In this document: positions 7,279 to 14,173 of the stretch, piece after piece
How positions within the stretch are numbered: position 1 is the first letter of the stretch
Layout of the letters: each line of letters opens with the position of its first letter
Assembly: GCA_964533585.1 (NCBI GenBank)
Contig: CAZHMM010000098.1
Span: forward strand, 1 to 14,390
From: Elioraea sp964533585
GTDB lineage: Bacteria; Pseudomonadota; Alphaproteobacteria; Acetobacterales; Acetobacteraceae
Reading direction: 5' to 3'
Length of the DNA: 14,390 nucleotides
Notes under the pieces: model-generated
Told to the model about the DNA's origin: nothing
Databases searched by the model: none
Seen by the model: only the letters and a program-made list of their open reading frames with translations
Made by a program: the position numbers and the translations under genes

Positions 7279-8676
7279 ATGCCCACGCTGTTCGACAAGC
7301 TCTGGCAGGCCCATCGCATCGCCTCCGCCGGCGGCGGCCAGGACCTGATCCACATCGACCGCATCCTGCTGCACGATCTCTCGGGCGCGCGCGCGCTCGG
7401 CGAGGTCGCGGACAAGGGCTATGCGATCCCCCATCCCGAGCTCGCCTTCGCCACCCCCGATCACGCGGTGGCGACCGCGCCGGGCCGCACCTCGGAGACC
7501 TTCGCCCGGGGGGCCGGCGGTGTTTCGATGCTGCGCGAGGGTGCGGCGCGCCATGGCATCCGCCTGTTCGATCTCGGCCAGGACGGCCAGGGCATCGTGC
7601 ATGTGATGGGGCCGGAGCTCGGCATCGTGCTGCCGGGGCTGACGGTGGTCTGCGGCGACAGCCACACCTGCACCAATGGCGGGCTCGGCGCGCTCGCCTT
7701 CGGCGTCGGCAGTTCGGAGCTGACCCACGCGCTCGCCACCCAGACGCTCAGGCTCGCGCGGCCGAGATCGATGCGCGTGCGCTTCGAGGGCGCGTTCCCG
7801 CGCGGCACCACGGCGAAGGACGCGGTACTGCATGCGATCGGCCGCCTCGGCACCGGCGCGGGGGCGGGCTACGCGATCGAGTGGGCGGGCACGGCGGTGC
7901 GCGCGCTCGCGGTCGAGCAGCGGCTGACACTCTGCAATCTGTCGATCGAGATGGGCGCGCGCATGGGCTTCATCGCCCCCGACGACACCGTGTTCGACTG
8001 GATCGCCGGGCGCGATTTCGCACCCCGCGGTCCGGCGTGGGACGCGGCGCTGGCAGCGTGGCGCGCGCTGCACAGCGACGCCGAGGCTCGGTTCGACGCC
8101 GACCACGCGATCGATGCGGGCGCCATCGCGCCACAGGTGACCTGGGGCACGAGTCCCGAGCAGGTGATCGCAGTCGATGCGCCGATCCCCTCGCCGGACG
8201 CGGCACCCGACGCGGCGCGGCGCCGGGCGTGGGCGGAGGCGCTCGCGTATCAGGGGCTTGAGCCCGGCCGTCCGCTCGCCGGCACGGCGGTGGACTGGGT
8301 GTTCATCGGCTCCTGCACCAATGCGCGGCTCTCCGATCTGCGCGAGGCAGCCTCAGTGGTGCGCGGGCGCCGCGTCGCCGAGGGTGTCGCCGCCTGGGTG
8401 GTGCCGGGCAGCGTGCGGGTCAAGCGCGCGGCCGAGGCGGAGGGGCTCGATCGCGTCTTCCGCGCGGCCGGGTTCGACTGGCGCGAGCCGGGCTGCTCGC
8501 TCTGTGTGGCGGCGAACGGCGAGGCGGTACCGCCGGGCGCGCGCTGTGTATCGACCTCGAACCGCAACTTCGTCGGCCGGCAGGGCAAGGGGGCGCGGAC
8601 GCATCTCGCCAGCCCGGCGATGGCGGCGGCCGCCGCCGTGACGGGGCGCATCACCGACATCCGCAGGCCGTTCTGA
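7279..8676 (+). CDS. leuC: 3-isopropylmalate dehydratase large subunit family (likely paralogous LeuC)
   Basis: Aconitase-superfamily large subunit, 465 aa, the normal LeuC length. The three [4Fe-4S] ligands are present: C346 in GSCTNAR and C406/C409 in GCSLCVAANGE. Other LeuC hallmarks are TLFDKLWQAH (3-12), VVCGDSHT (123-130), QVTWGTSP (286-293) and STSNRNFVGRQGKGARTH (425-442). Several positions differ from the classic biosynthetic form: SHTCTNGGLGALAFGVG where I expect SHTSTHGAFGALAFGIG, and GCSLCVAANGE for GCSMCLAMN. With LeuD it would interconvert 2- and 3-isopropylmalate in leucine synthesis, or act on a related 2-alkylmalate such as citramalate or dimethylmalate. No leuB or leuA lies nearby. 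AGGA (7262-7265) is 13 nt before the ATG. The leuD start follows its stop by 2 nt. Confidence 0.88.
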   Translation: MPTLFDKLWQAHRIASAGGGQDLIHIDRILLHDLSGARALGEVADKGYAIPHPELAFATPDHAVATAPGRTSETFARGAGGVSMLREGAARHGIRLFDLGQDGQGIVHVMGPELGIVLPGLTVVCGDSHTCTNGGLGALAFGVGSSELTHALATQTLRLARPRSMRVRFEGAFPRGTTAKDAVLHAIGRLGTGAGAGYAIEWAGTAVRALAVEQRLTLCNLSIEMGARMGFIAPDDTVFDWIAGRDFAPRGPAWDAALAAWRALHSDAEARFDADHAIDAGAIAPQVTWGTSPEQVIAVDAPIPSPDAAPDAARRRAWAEALAYQGLEPGRPLAGTAVDWVFIGSCTNARLSDLREAASVVRGRRVAEGVAAWVVPGSVRVKRAAEAEGLDRVFRAAGFDWREPGCSLCVAANGEAVPPGARCVSTSNRNFVGRQGKGARTHLASPAMAAAAAVTGRITDIRRPF

Positions 8677-8678
8677 GC

Positions 8679-9314
8679 ATGGAACCGTTCACCACCGTCA
8701 CGGGCCCGGCCGCGCCGCTGCTGCGCGCCAATATCGACACCGACGTGATCATCCGCGTCGAGCGCCTGGTCGGCACCACGCGCGAGAGCATGGGCGCGCA
8801 TGCCTTCGAGATCTGGCGCCTGCGCCCGGACGGCACCGAGGACCCGGACTTCGTGCTCAACCGGCGCGAATTCCGCGCCGCGCCGATCCTGCTTGCCGGC
8901 CCCAATTTCGGCTGCGGATCGAGCCGCGAGGGCGCGGTCTGGGCGCTCGCCGGGATGGGCGTGCGCGCGGTGATCGCGCCCTCGTTCTCCGACATCTTCC
9001 GCAACAACGCGTTCCAGAACGGGCTGCTGCCGGTGGTGCTGGACGAGGCGGCGGTGCGCGCCATCGCGGCGCAGGTGGAGGCCGCACCGGGCAATGCGCG
9101 CGTCACGGTCGACCTCGACGGCGCGGTGGTGATCGCGCCCGACGGCACCTCGTTTCCCTTCGCGATCGACCCCGCCCGGCGCGAGGCCTTGCTGGCCGGC
9201 CTCGACGATATCGGGCTGACGCTGCGCGCCGGCGCGGCGATCGCCGCCTGGCAGCAGACGGACCGCGCGGCGCGGCCATGGATGTGGCTTGCTGCGGCGC
9301 AGCAACGGACATGA
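8679..9314 (+). CDS. leuD: 3-isopropylmalate dehydratase small subunit family (likely paralogous LeuD)
   Basis: Swivel-domain partner of the preceding large subunit, 211 aa, a usual LeuD length. Recognisable parts are MEPFTTVTGPAAPL (1-14), NIDTDVIIRVERL (18-30), DFVLNRREFR (57-66), NFGCGSSREGAVWAL (76-90) and PSFSDIFRNNAFQNGLLPVVL (101-121). The substrate loop after DVII reads RVERLVGTTRESMGAHAFE (26-44), where classic LeuD has a PKQFLKTIKRTGLG-like segment. That matches the second-copy LeuD type I recall from proteobacteria, so the substrate may not be isopropylmalate. The ATG at 8679 is 2 nt after the leuC stop, so the two subunits are co-translated. The last 15 residues (RAARPWMWLAAAQQRT) look like a non-conserved extension. 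An intrinsic terminator begins about 100 nt downstream. Confidence 0.88.
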   Translation: MEPFTTVTGPAAPLLRANIDTDVIIRVERLVGTTRESMGAHAFEIWRLRPDGTEDPDFVLNRREFRAAPILLAGPNFGCGSSREGAVWALAGMGVRAVIAPSFSDIFRNNAFQNGLLPVVLDEAAVRAIAAQVEAAPGNARVTVDLDGAVVIAPDGTSFPFAIDPARREALLAGLDDIGLTLRAGAAIAAWQQTDRAARPWMWLAAAQQRT

Positions 9315-9415
9315 CCGATCCTTAATTGCCTCGCCGCCGGGCGGTAATCCGCCGCAATGCAACATCGCTGCGTTACGGACGATGAGCCTTTCCCGGCAGG
9401 CCGTCGTCTCAAAGG

Positions 9416-9462
9416 CGGGCCGGCGGCAGACCAACCTCCCAGCCGCCGGCCCGTTTTCTTTT
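9416..9462 (+). terminator. Rho-independent terminator downstream of leuD
   Basis: A 12-bp perfect GC stem (arms 9416-9427 and 9442-9453) with a 14-nt loop, followed at once by TTTTCTTTT (9454-9462). This is the textbook intrinsic terminator form, reading on the plus strand, and it most likely ends the leuCD (possibly kup-leuCD) transcript. It also argues that the next plus-strand gene starts after it. Confidence 0.85.
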
Positions 9463-9519
9463 GCCCCCCATCCGTGGCACACTCCGCGCCGGGAAAGGGC
9501 AAACCTCGATCCTGATGGC

Positions 9520-9804
9520 GTGAGCTGCGTCGAAATATTCTCGCGGGCCACCGACGACACGCTCTGGGCGGTTGTCGCCACGGTGGCCAAGACGGACCGG
9601 ATCGCGGAGGTGTTCCGCACGCGCGCCGCTGCGCTGGAGGATTGCGCGTGGCGGCTGCAACAGGTGCGGGACTACGAGCATCTGCTGCGCCGGAACAAGC
9701 AGCCCGTGCCGCACTACTCGGTGGCGCCGATCAGGCGGGCCGATCTGCCGCGCCGCTGGCGGCCGCTGCCGGCGCTCGGCTTCCTTTACGGCGGCCTGGC
9801 ATAG
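9520..9804 (+). CDS. Hypothetical protein, 94 aa, overlapping ispE tail-to-tail
   Basis: I do not recognise the family. The protein opens VEIFSRATDDTLWAVVATVA, then has a helical, charged middle (RIAEVFRTRAAALEDCAWRL and QQVRDYEHLLRRNKQPVP). A basic C-terminus follows, with IRRADLPRRWRPLPALGFLYGG. The varied composition, with aromatic residues and regular hydrophobic spacing, looks like a real small soluble protein. The GTG at 9520 is the only usual start codon after the terminator at 9416-9462. The frame is open back to 9289, but that part would run through the terminator hairpin and reads as low-quality sequence. No good ribosome site is seen; GAAAGGG at 9493-9499 is too far. Its last 74 bases overlap the antisense 3' end of ispE. 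Confidence 0.6.
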   Translation: MSCVEIFSRATDDTLWAVVATVAKTDRIAEVFRTRAAALEDCAWRLQQVRDYEHLLRRNKQPVPHYSVAPIRRADLPRRWRPLPALGFLYGGLA

Positions 9805-10651
9805 GCGCCACTCCCGCGGCGATCCACCAGGACGGCTGCGTGGCCGCGAGTTCGGCCGCGGCCCGTGTCGCCGCCACGTCATCGTCGAACAGCGCGAAAC
9901 AGGTCGCGCCCGAGCCGCTGAGCCGGGCAAGTCGGGCGCCGGGCAGGGCACGCAGCGCGTCGAGCACCGCCGCGATCGGCGGGCCGAGCGCGATCGCGGC
10001 CGGTTCGAGCGCGTTGCGGCAGCGGGCGAGATCCTGCGCCATCGCCGCCGCGTCCGGCCACGACTCGGGCAGCGCGGCAGGCGGGTCGAACGCGCCCTCG
10101 CGGGCGGCGAACACCGACGCGGTCGCGAGCGCGATCCCCGGATTGGCGAGCAGCAGCCCGAAGCGCGGCAGCGTCGGTGCCGGGCCGAGGCGCTCGCCGA
10201 TCCCGCCCATCCGCGCCGGCCGCGCCTGCACGCAGACGGGGATGTCGGCGCCGAGTCCGGCGCCAAGCGCGGCGAGCCGGTCCGGGCCGAGACCGAGCCC
10301 CCACAGAAGGTCGAGCGCACGCAGCGCGGCGGCCGCGTCGGCCGAGCCGCCACCGATCCCGGACGCGACCGGCAGCACCTTGGTGAGCGTCAGGCGCGCG
10401 CCCCGCGTCGTCCCCGTCGCCGCGGCGAGCGCGCGCGCCGCGCGCAGCACAAGATTGTTCGCCCCAGCCAGCCCGGCGCCGAACGGTCCGTCCACCGCGA
10501 GCGAGAGCGTCGCGGCCGGCTCGGCGCGCAGCATATCGGCCGCGGCGGCGAACACCACCAGGCTGTCGAGCTCGTGGTAGCCGTCCGCGCGCCGTCCGAG
10601 CAGGTGCAGGAACAGGTTGACCTTGGCGTGGGCCGCCTCGGTGACGGTCAC
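9731..10651 (-). CDS. ispE: 4-diphosphocytidyl-2-C-methyl-D-erythritol kinase
   Basis: GHMP-family kinase that phosphorylates CDP-ME in the non-mevalonate (MEP) pathway to isopentenyl diphosphate; cytosolic. Visible are HAKVNLFLHLLGRRADGYHE (8-27) with the substrate-binding Lys10, and the glycine-rich ATP loop LPVASGIGGGSADAAAAL (93-110). GADIPVC (134-140) carries the expected catalytic Asp136, and the C-terminal GHMP motif RLSGSGATCFALF follows. The GTG at 10651 starts 2 nt after the TPR gene's stop, so they are coupled. At 306 aa it is slightly longer than the usual 280-290. The extra Arg/Ala-rich tail after PSWWIAAGVAPMP lies where it overlaps or approaches the convergent small gene, perhaps because an earlier stop was lost. 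Confidence 0.94.
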   Translation of the reverse strand: MTVTEAAHAKVNLFLHLLGRRADGYHELDSLVVFAAAADMLRAEPAATLSLAVDGPFGAGLAGANNLVLRAARALAAATGTTRGARLTLTKVLPVASGIGGGSADAAAALRALDLLWGLGLGPDRLAALGAGLGADIPVCVQARPARMGGIGERLGPAPTLPRFGLLLANPGIALATASVFAAREGAFDPPAALPESWPDAAAMAQDLARCRNALEPAAIALGPPIAAVLDALRALPGARLARLSGSGATCFALFDDDVAATRAAAELAATQPSWWIAAGVAPMPGRRKGSRAPAAAASGAADRPA

Positions 10652-10653
10652 GC

Positions 10654-12411
10654 TCAGCGCGGGGTCGCGGGCGCCTCGCCCGGGACGGTGCCGGCTGCCA
10701 CATTCGCCGGCGGCAAGGCGAGGCCGTCGCGCAGCTTGGCCTCGATCTTCGGGATCTCATCCGGCTCGGGGCTCAGGTTCAGCGCGCGGCGCCACTGGAA
10801 CCGCGCCTCGTTCTGGCGCCCGACCATCCAGTAGGCATCGCCGAGATGGTCGTTGATGACCGGATCGCGCGGCACAAGCTCGACCGCGCGCTCGAGCCAG
10901 CGCACCGCGCCCCGGTAGTCGCCCATGCGGAACAGCACCCAGCCGAGCGAGTCGATGATGTGGCCGTCATGCGGGCGAAGCTCGACCGCGCGCTCGATCA
11001 TGCGCTTGGCGCGCGCGAGTTCGCGGCCCTGATCGGCCCAGGTATAGCCGAGATAGTTCAGCACATAGGGCTGGTCGGGTGACAGCTCGAGCGCCCTGAG
11101 GAAGTCGGCCTCGGCGCGCGGCCAGTCCTTCGCGCGCTCATGGGCGATGCCGCGCGCGTAGTAGAGCGTCCATTGCCGCCGCTCGGGCGGACCCAGCCGC
11201 TCCACCGCGCGGTCATAGGCGCGCGCGGCATCGGCGAAGCGGCTGCGGCCGCGCAGGATGTCGCCGAGCCGGGCGAGCGGCTCGGCGCGGGTCGGATCGT
11301 CGGCGGCGAGGGCTTCGAGTTCGCCGATCGCCGCCTCGGTGCGGTCGAGCCGGTCGAGCAGCACCGCGAGCCGCACCCGGGCGGCCGGCGCATAGGGGCT
11401 GTCACGCCGGACGCCGCGCAGCACGCCGGCGGCCGCCTCGTAGCGCCGGTCCGTCTCCAGGAGGTCCGCCACCATCAGCGTGGCGGCGGGGAAGTCGGAC
11501 CGCAGCAGCAGGGCGACGCGCAGCAGCAGCAGGGCAAGCTCGCTCGCCTCCTGCTGGCGGAGCGCGCCGCCGAGTGCCAGCAGCGCCTCGGCCATGCCGT
11601 CGGCGGCGGTGGCGACCGGGCGGCGCTCCAGATCGCGCACCAGCCGCGCCTCGACCATGGCGATGTCGTCGGAGCCGGCGGCGATCTCGGCCAGCATCCG
11701 CCGCGCCTCTTCGAGCCGGCCCTGGCGGGCGGCGAAGCTCGCCTGGATCTCGGCCGCGCGCAGGCTGGCGCCGCTCTCCGCCGCGGCGACACCGTACCAG
11801 CGCTCGGCCTCGCGCGGCCGGTCACCAAGGTCGGCGATCAGCCCGGCATGCAGCGCGAAGGCGCCGCGGAACCGTGCCCCGTCGGCGAGCGGGCGCAGTG
11901 TGGCCAGGGCCCCCTCCCAGTGCCCACGCCCGGCCTGGGCCCAGGCGAGCAGCAGCGGCTGGAGCAACTGGCCGGCCCCCTGGCGCGGCAGGGCGCGGAG
12001 CCGCTGCTCGACCTGCTCGAACCGGCCGTCGCGCGCCTCCGCCGCCGCCACGACCAGGCTCGGCAGCAGCGCGCCCGGCTGCTGCGCGAGCACCCGCCGG
12101 GCGAGCGGGGCGGCGTCCCGCCCATCTGCCAGCGCGGCGTGGAAGGCGCGGGTCAGCAGTTCAGGGTTGCCAGGATCGGCCTCGAGCGCGCGTTCGAAGA
12201 ACCGCGCCGCCGCCACCGTGTCGGTCTCGGCGGCGGCGAAGCGCCCGGCGAGGTAGTTGCCGAAGGCGCCCGTCGGCTGGAACCGCCCCTCGCGGATCGG
12301 CAGCGGGCCGGAACTGCCGGCCGGCAGGCCGGAGGCGCAGGCGGCCAGCAGCACCAGCGGCAGCATCGCGACGCGGGACAGCGCGCGCGGCGGGTGAACC
12401 CGGACGGGCAT
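10654..12411 (-). CDS. TPR-repeat lipoprotein
   Basis: A 585-aa tetratricopeptide-repeat protein with a lipoprotein signal. The basic N-terminus MPVRVHPPRALSRV is followed by the hydrophobic MLPLVLLAAC, giving a lipobox (LAAC) with Cys25 as the lipid anchor. It is probably attached to the outer membrane or facing the periplasm. TPR units are clear at about 53-86 and in the C-terminal block at about 417-550, which includes YVLNYLGYTWADQG, HIIDSLGWVLFRMGDYRGAV and PVINDHLGDAYWMVGR. The middle is helical, Ala/Leu/Arg-rich and probably degenerate repeats. This C-terminal pattern is common in alphaproteobacterial TPR proteins of unknown function, presumably scaffolds. I chose the ATG at 12411 because it leaves a proper signal peptide; the frame extends to 12483, overlapping ETF-QO, and an ATG at 12366 is another option. 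It sits between ETF-QO and ispE. Confidence 0.85.
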   Translation of the reverse strand: MPVRVHPPRALSRVAMLPLVLLAACASGLPAGSSGPLPIREGRFQPTGAFGNYLAGRFAAAETDTVAAARFFERALEADPGNPELLTRAFHAALADGRDAAPLARRVLAQQPGALLPSLVVAAAEARDGRFEQVEQRLRALPRQGAGQLLQPLLLAWAQAGRGHWEGALATLRPLADGARFRGAFALHAGLIADLGDRPREAERWYGVAAAESGASLRAAEIQASFAARQGRLEEARRMLAEIAAGSDDIAMVEARLVRDLERRPVATAADGMAEALLALGGALRQQEASELALLLLRVALLLRSDFPAATLMVADLLETDRRYEAAAGVLRGVRRDSPYAPAARVRLAVLLDRLDRTEAAIGELEALAADDPTRAEPLARLGDILRGRSRFADAARAYDRAVERLGPPERRQWTLYYARGIAHERAKDWPRAEADFLRALELSPDQPYVLNYLGYTWADQGRELARAKRMIERAVELRPHDGHIIDSLGWVLFRMGDYRGAVRWLERAVELVPRDPVINDHLGDAYWMVGRQNEARFQWRRALNLSPEPDEIPKIEAKLRDGLALPPANVAAGTVPGEAPATPR

Positions 12412-12469
12412 CCAGGCAGAGTATCGCAGTGCGGCAAGCCGCGCCACGGCAACGCGCCCCCGCCAGGCT

Positions 12470-14098
12470 TCACATCGAGGCATAGACCGGTCCGCCGCCG
12501 CCCTCGGGCGTGACCCAGGTGATGTTCTGCGTCGGGTCCTTGATGTCGCAGGTCTTGCAGTGCACGCAGTTCTGCGCGTTCACCACCAGCCGCGGCTTGC
12601 CCTCCTCGACGCCGACGAACTCATAGACGCCGGCGGGGCAGTAGCGCGCCTCGGGGCCGGCGTAGCGGGCGAGGTTGTGCTCGACCGCGACCGCGGGGTC
12701 GGTCAGGCGGAGATGGCTCGGCTGATCCTCCTCGTGGTTGGTGTTGGAGAGGAACACCGAGGAGAGCCGGTCGAAGGTCAGCACGCCGTCCGGCTTCGGA
12801 TAGTCGATCCGCGGCGCGTCAGCGGCCTGCTTCAGGCTCGCGTGGTCGGGGTGGTGGCCGAAGGTCCAGGGCGCGCGGCCGCGCAGCAGGTAGGTGTCGA
12901 GCCCGGCATAGGCGAGCCCGCCCCAGAGCCCGAACTTCGCGAAGGCCGGGCGGATATTGCGCGCGCGCGCGAGCTCCGCATGCACCCAGGAGCGTTCGAG
13001 CGCCGAAGGATACGCCTCCAGCACATCGGGCTTCGCGCCGGCGAGCGCCTCGGCCACCGCCTCGGCGGCGAGCATGCCGGACTTCATCGCCGTGTGGCTG
13101 CCCTTGATCTTCGGCACGTTGAGGAATCCGGCGCCGCAGCCGATCAGCGCGCCGCCCGGGAAGACGAGGCGCGGGATCGCTTGCAGCCCCCCCTCGTTCA
13201 GCGCGCGGGCGCCATAGGCGATGCGCTTCGCCCCCTCGAAATAGGGCCGGATGGCGGGATGGGTCTTGAAGCGCTGCATCTCCTCGAACGGCGAGAGCCA
13301 GGGATTCGGATAGTCGAGCCCGACCACGAAGCCATAGGCCAACAGGTTCTCGCCCCAGTGATAGAGGAACGAGCCGCCATAGGTGTCGGAGGCGAGCGGC
13401 CAGCCAATGGTGTGCAGGATCAGCCCGGGCTGGTGCGTCGATTTCGGCACCTCCCAGAGCTCCTTCACGCCGATCCCGTAGGTCTGCGGCTGGCGCCCCT
13501 CGCGCAGACCGAACCTCTGCTCCAGCTGCTTCGTCAGGCTGCCGCGGCAGCCTTCGGCGAACAGCGTGTAGGTCGCGCGCAGCTCCATGCCCGGCTGATA
13601 CGAGGGTTTCCGCGCGCCGTCCCGGCCGATGCCCATGTCGCCGGTGGCGACCCCGACCACGCGATCACCCTCGAACAGCACCTCGGCGGCGGCGAAGCCC
13701 GGATAGATCTCCACCCCCAGCGCCTCGGCCTGGCTCGCGAGCCAGCGGCAGACCTGCCCCAGCGAGACGATCCAGTTGCCCTTGTTGTGCATCTGCGGCG
13801 GCGTCGGCATCCGGATCGCGCGTTTCGCCGTGAGGTAGAGGAAGCGGTCCTCGCCCGCCGGGGTATCGATCGGCGCGCCGAGCTGGTTCCAGTCCGGCAG
13901 CAGCTCGTCCAGCGCGCGCGGCTCGAGCACGGCACCGGAGAGGATGTGCGCGCCGACCTCCGCGCCCTTCTCCAGCACGCAGACGCTGATCTCGCGCCCG
14001 GCCTGTCCGGCGGCCTGCTTCAGCCGGATCGCGGCGGCCAGCCCGGCCGGCCCGGCCCCCACGATCACCACGTCGAACTCCATCGCCTCGCGCTGCAT
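12470..14098 (-). CDS. Electron transfer flavoprotein-ubiquinone oxidoreductase (ETF-QO)
   Basis: A monotopic inner-membrane enzyme that takes electrons from ETF (fed by acyl-CoA and amino-acid dehydrogenases) and passes them to ubiquinone. At 542 aa it has the bacterial ETF-QO length. The FAD-binding GAGPAG lies at 14-19, within MEFDVVIVGAGPAGLAAA. Further family blocks are GAHILSGAV, MHNKGNWIVSLG, TYGIGVKELWE and FLNVPKIKGSHTAMKSGM. The C-terminal [4Fe-4S] ligands are Cys487, Cys511, Cys514 and Cys517 (in NCVHCKTCDIKDPTQNITW). ATGs lie at 14110, 14098 and 14083. I choose 14098 because MQREAMEFDVV matches the family and GGGGGA lies just before it. It is divergent from the glycosylase and is probably the first gene of a transcript continuing into the TPR gene and ispE. 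Confidence 0.96.
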   Translation of the reverse strand: MQREAMEFDVVIVGAGPAGLAAAIRLKQAAGQAGREISVCVLEKGAEVGAHILSGAVLEPRALDELLPDWNQLGAPIDTPAGEDRFLYLTAKRAIRMPTPPQMHNKGNWIVSLGQVCRWLASQAEALGVEIYPGFAAAEVLFEGDRVVGVATGDMGIGRDGARKPSYQPGMELRATYTLFAEGCRGSLTKQLEQRFGLREGRQPQTYGIGVKELWEVPKSTHQPGLILHTIGWPLASDTYGGSFLYHWGENLLAYGFVVGLDYPNPWLSPFEEMQRFKTHPAIRPYFEGAKRIAYGARALNEGGLQAIPRLVFPGGALIGCGAGFLNVPKIKGSHTAMKSGMLAAEAVAEALAGAKPDVLEAYPSALERSWVHAELARARNIRPAFAKFGLWGGLAYAGLDTYLLRGRAPWTFGHHPDHASLKQAADAPRIDYPKPDGVLTFDRLSSVFLSNTNHEEDQPSHLRLTDPAVAVEHNLARYAGPEARYCPAGVYEFVGVEEGKPRLVVNAQNCVHCKTCDIKDPTQNITWVTPEGGGGPVYASM

Positions 14099-14173
14099 GC
14101 GTTCCCCCATGGCTCCGCGCCAGAGATAGGGGCATCCTGCACGCGGCGCGAGGGAATTGGGGAGCGGTGAGAG

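Noticed and set aside
9475..9489. A TGGCAC with a GC ten bases after the GG, resembling a sigma54 -24/-12 promoter
   Set aside because: The TT of the -12 element is missing, and in DNA this GC-rich the GG-N10-GC spacing is expected by chance.
9289..9519. Upstream extension of the 94-aa gene from an ATG at 9289 or 9382
   Set aside because: It would overlap leuD or run through the strong terminator at 9416-9462, and the extra residues look non-coding.
11140..12513. A plus-strand open frame of about 457 codons antisense to the TPR gene
   Set aside because: Low-complexity Gly/Arg/Gln composition, no motif; the minus-strand TPR repeats are clear.
12560..14170. A plus-strand open frame of about 536 codons antisense to ETF-QO
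   Set aside because: Arg/Ala/Gly/His-rich mirror translation; ETF-QO carries all its FAD and Fe-S motifs on the other strand.
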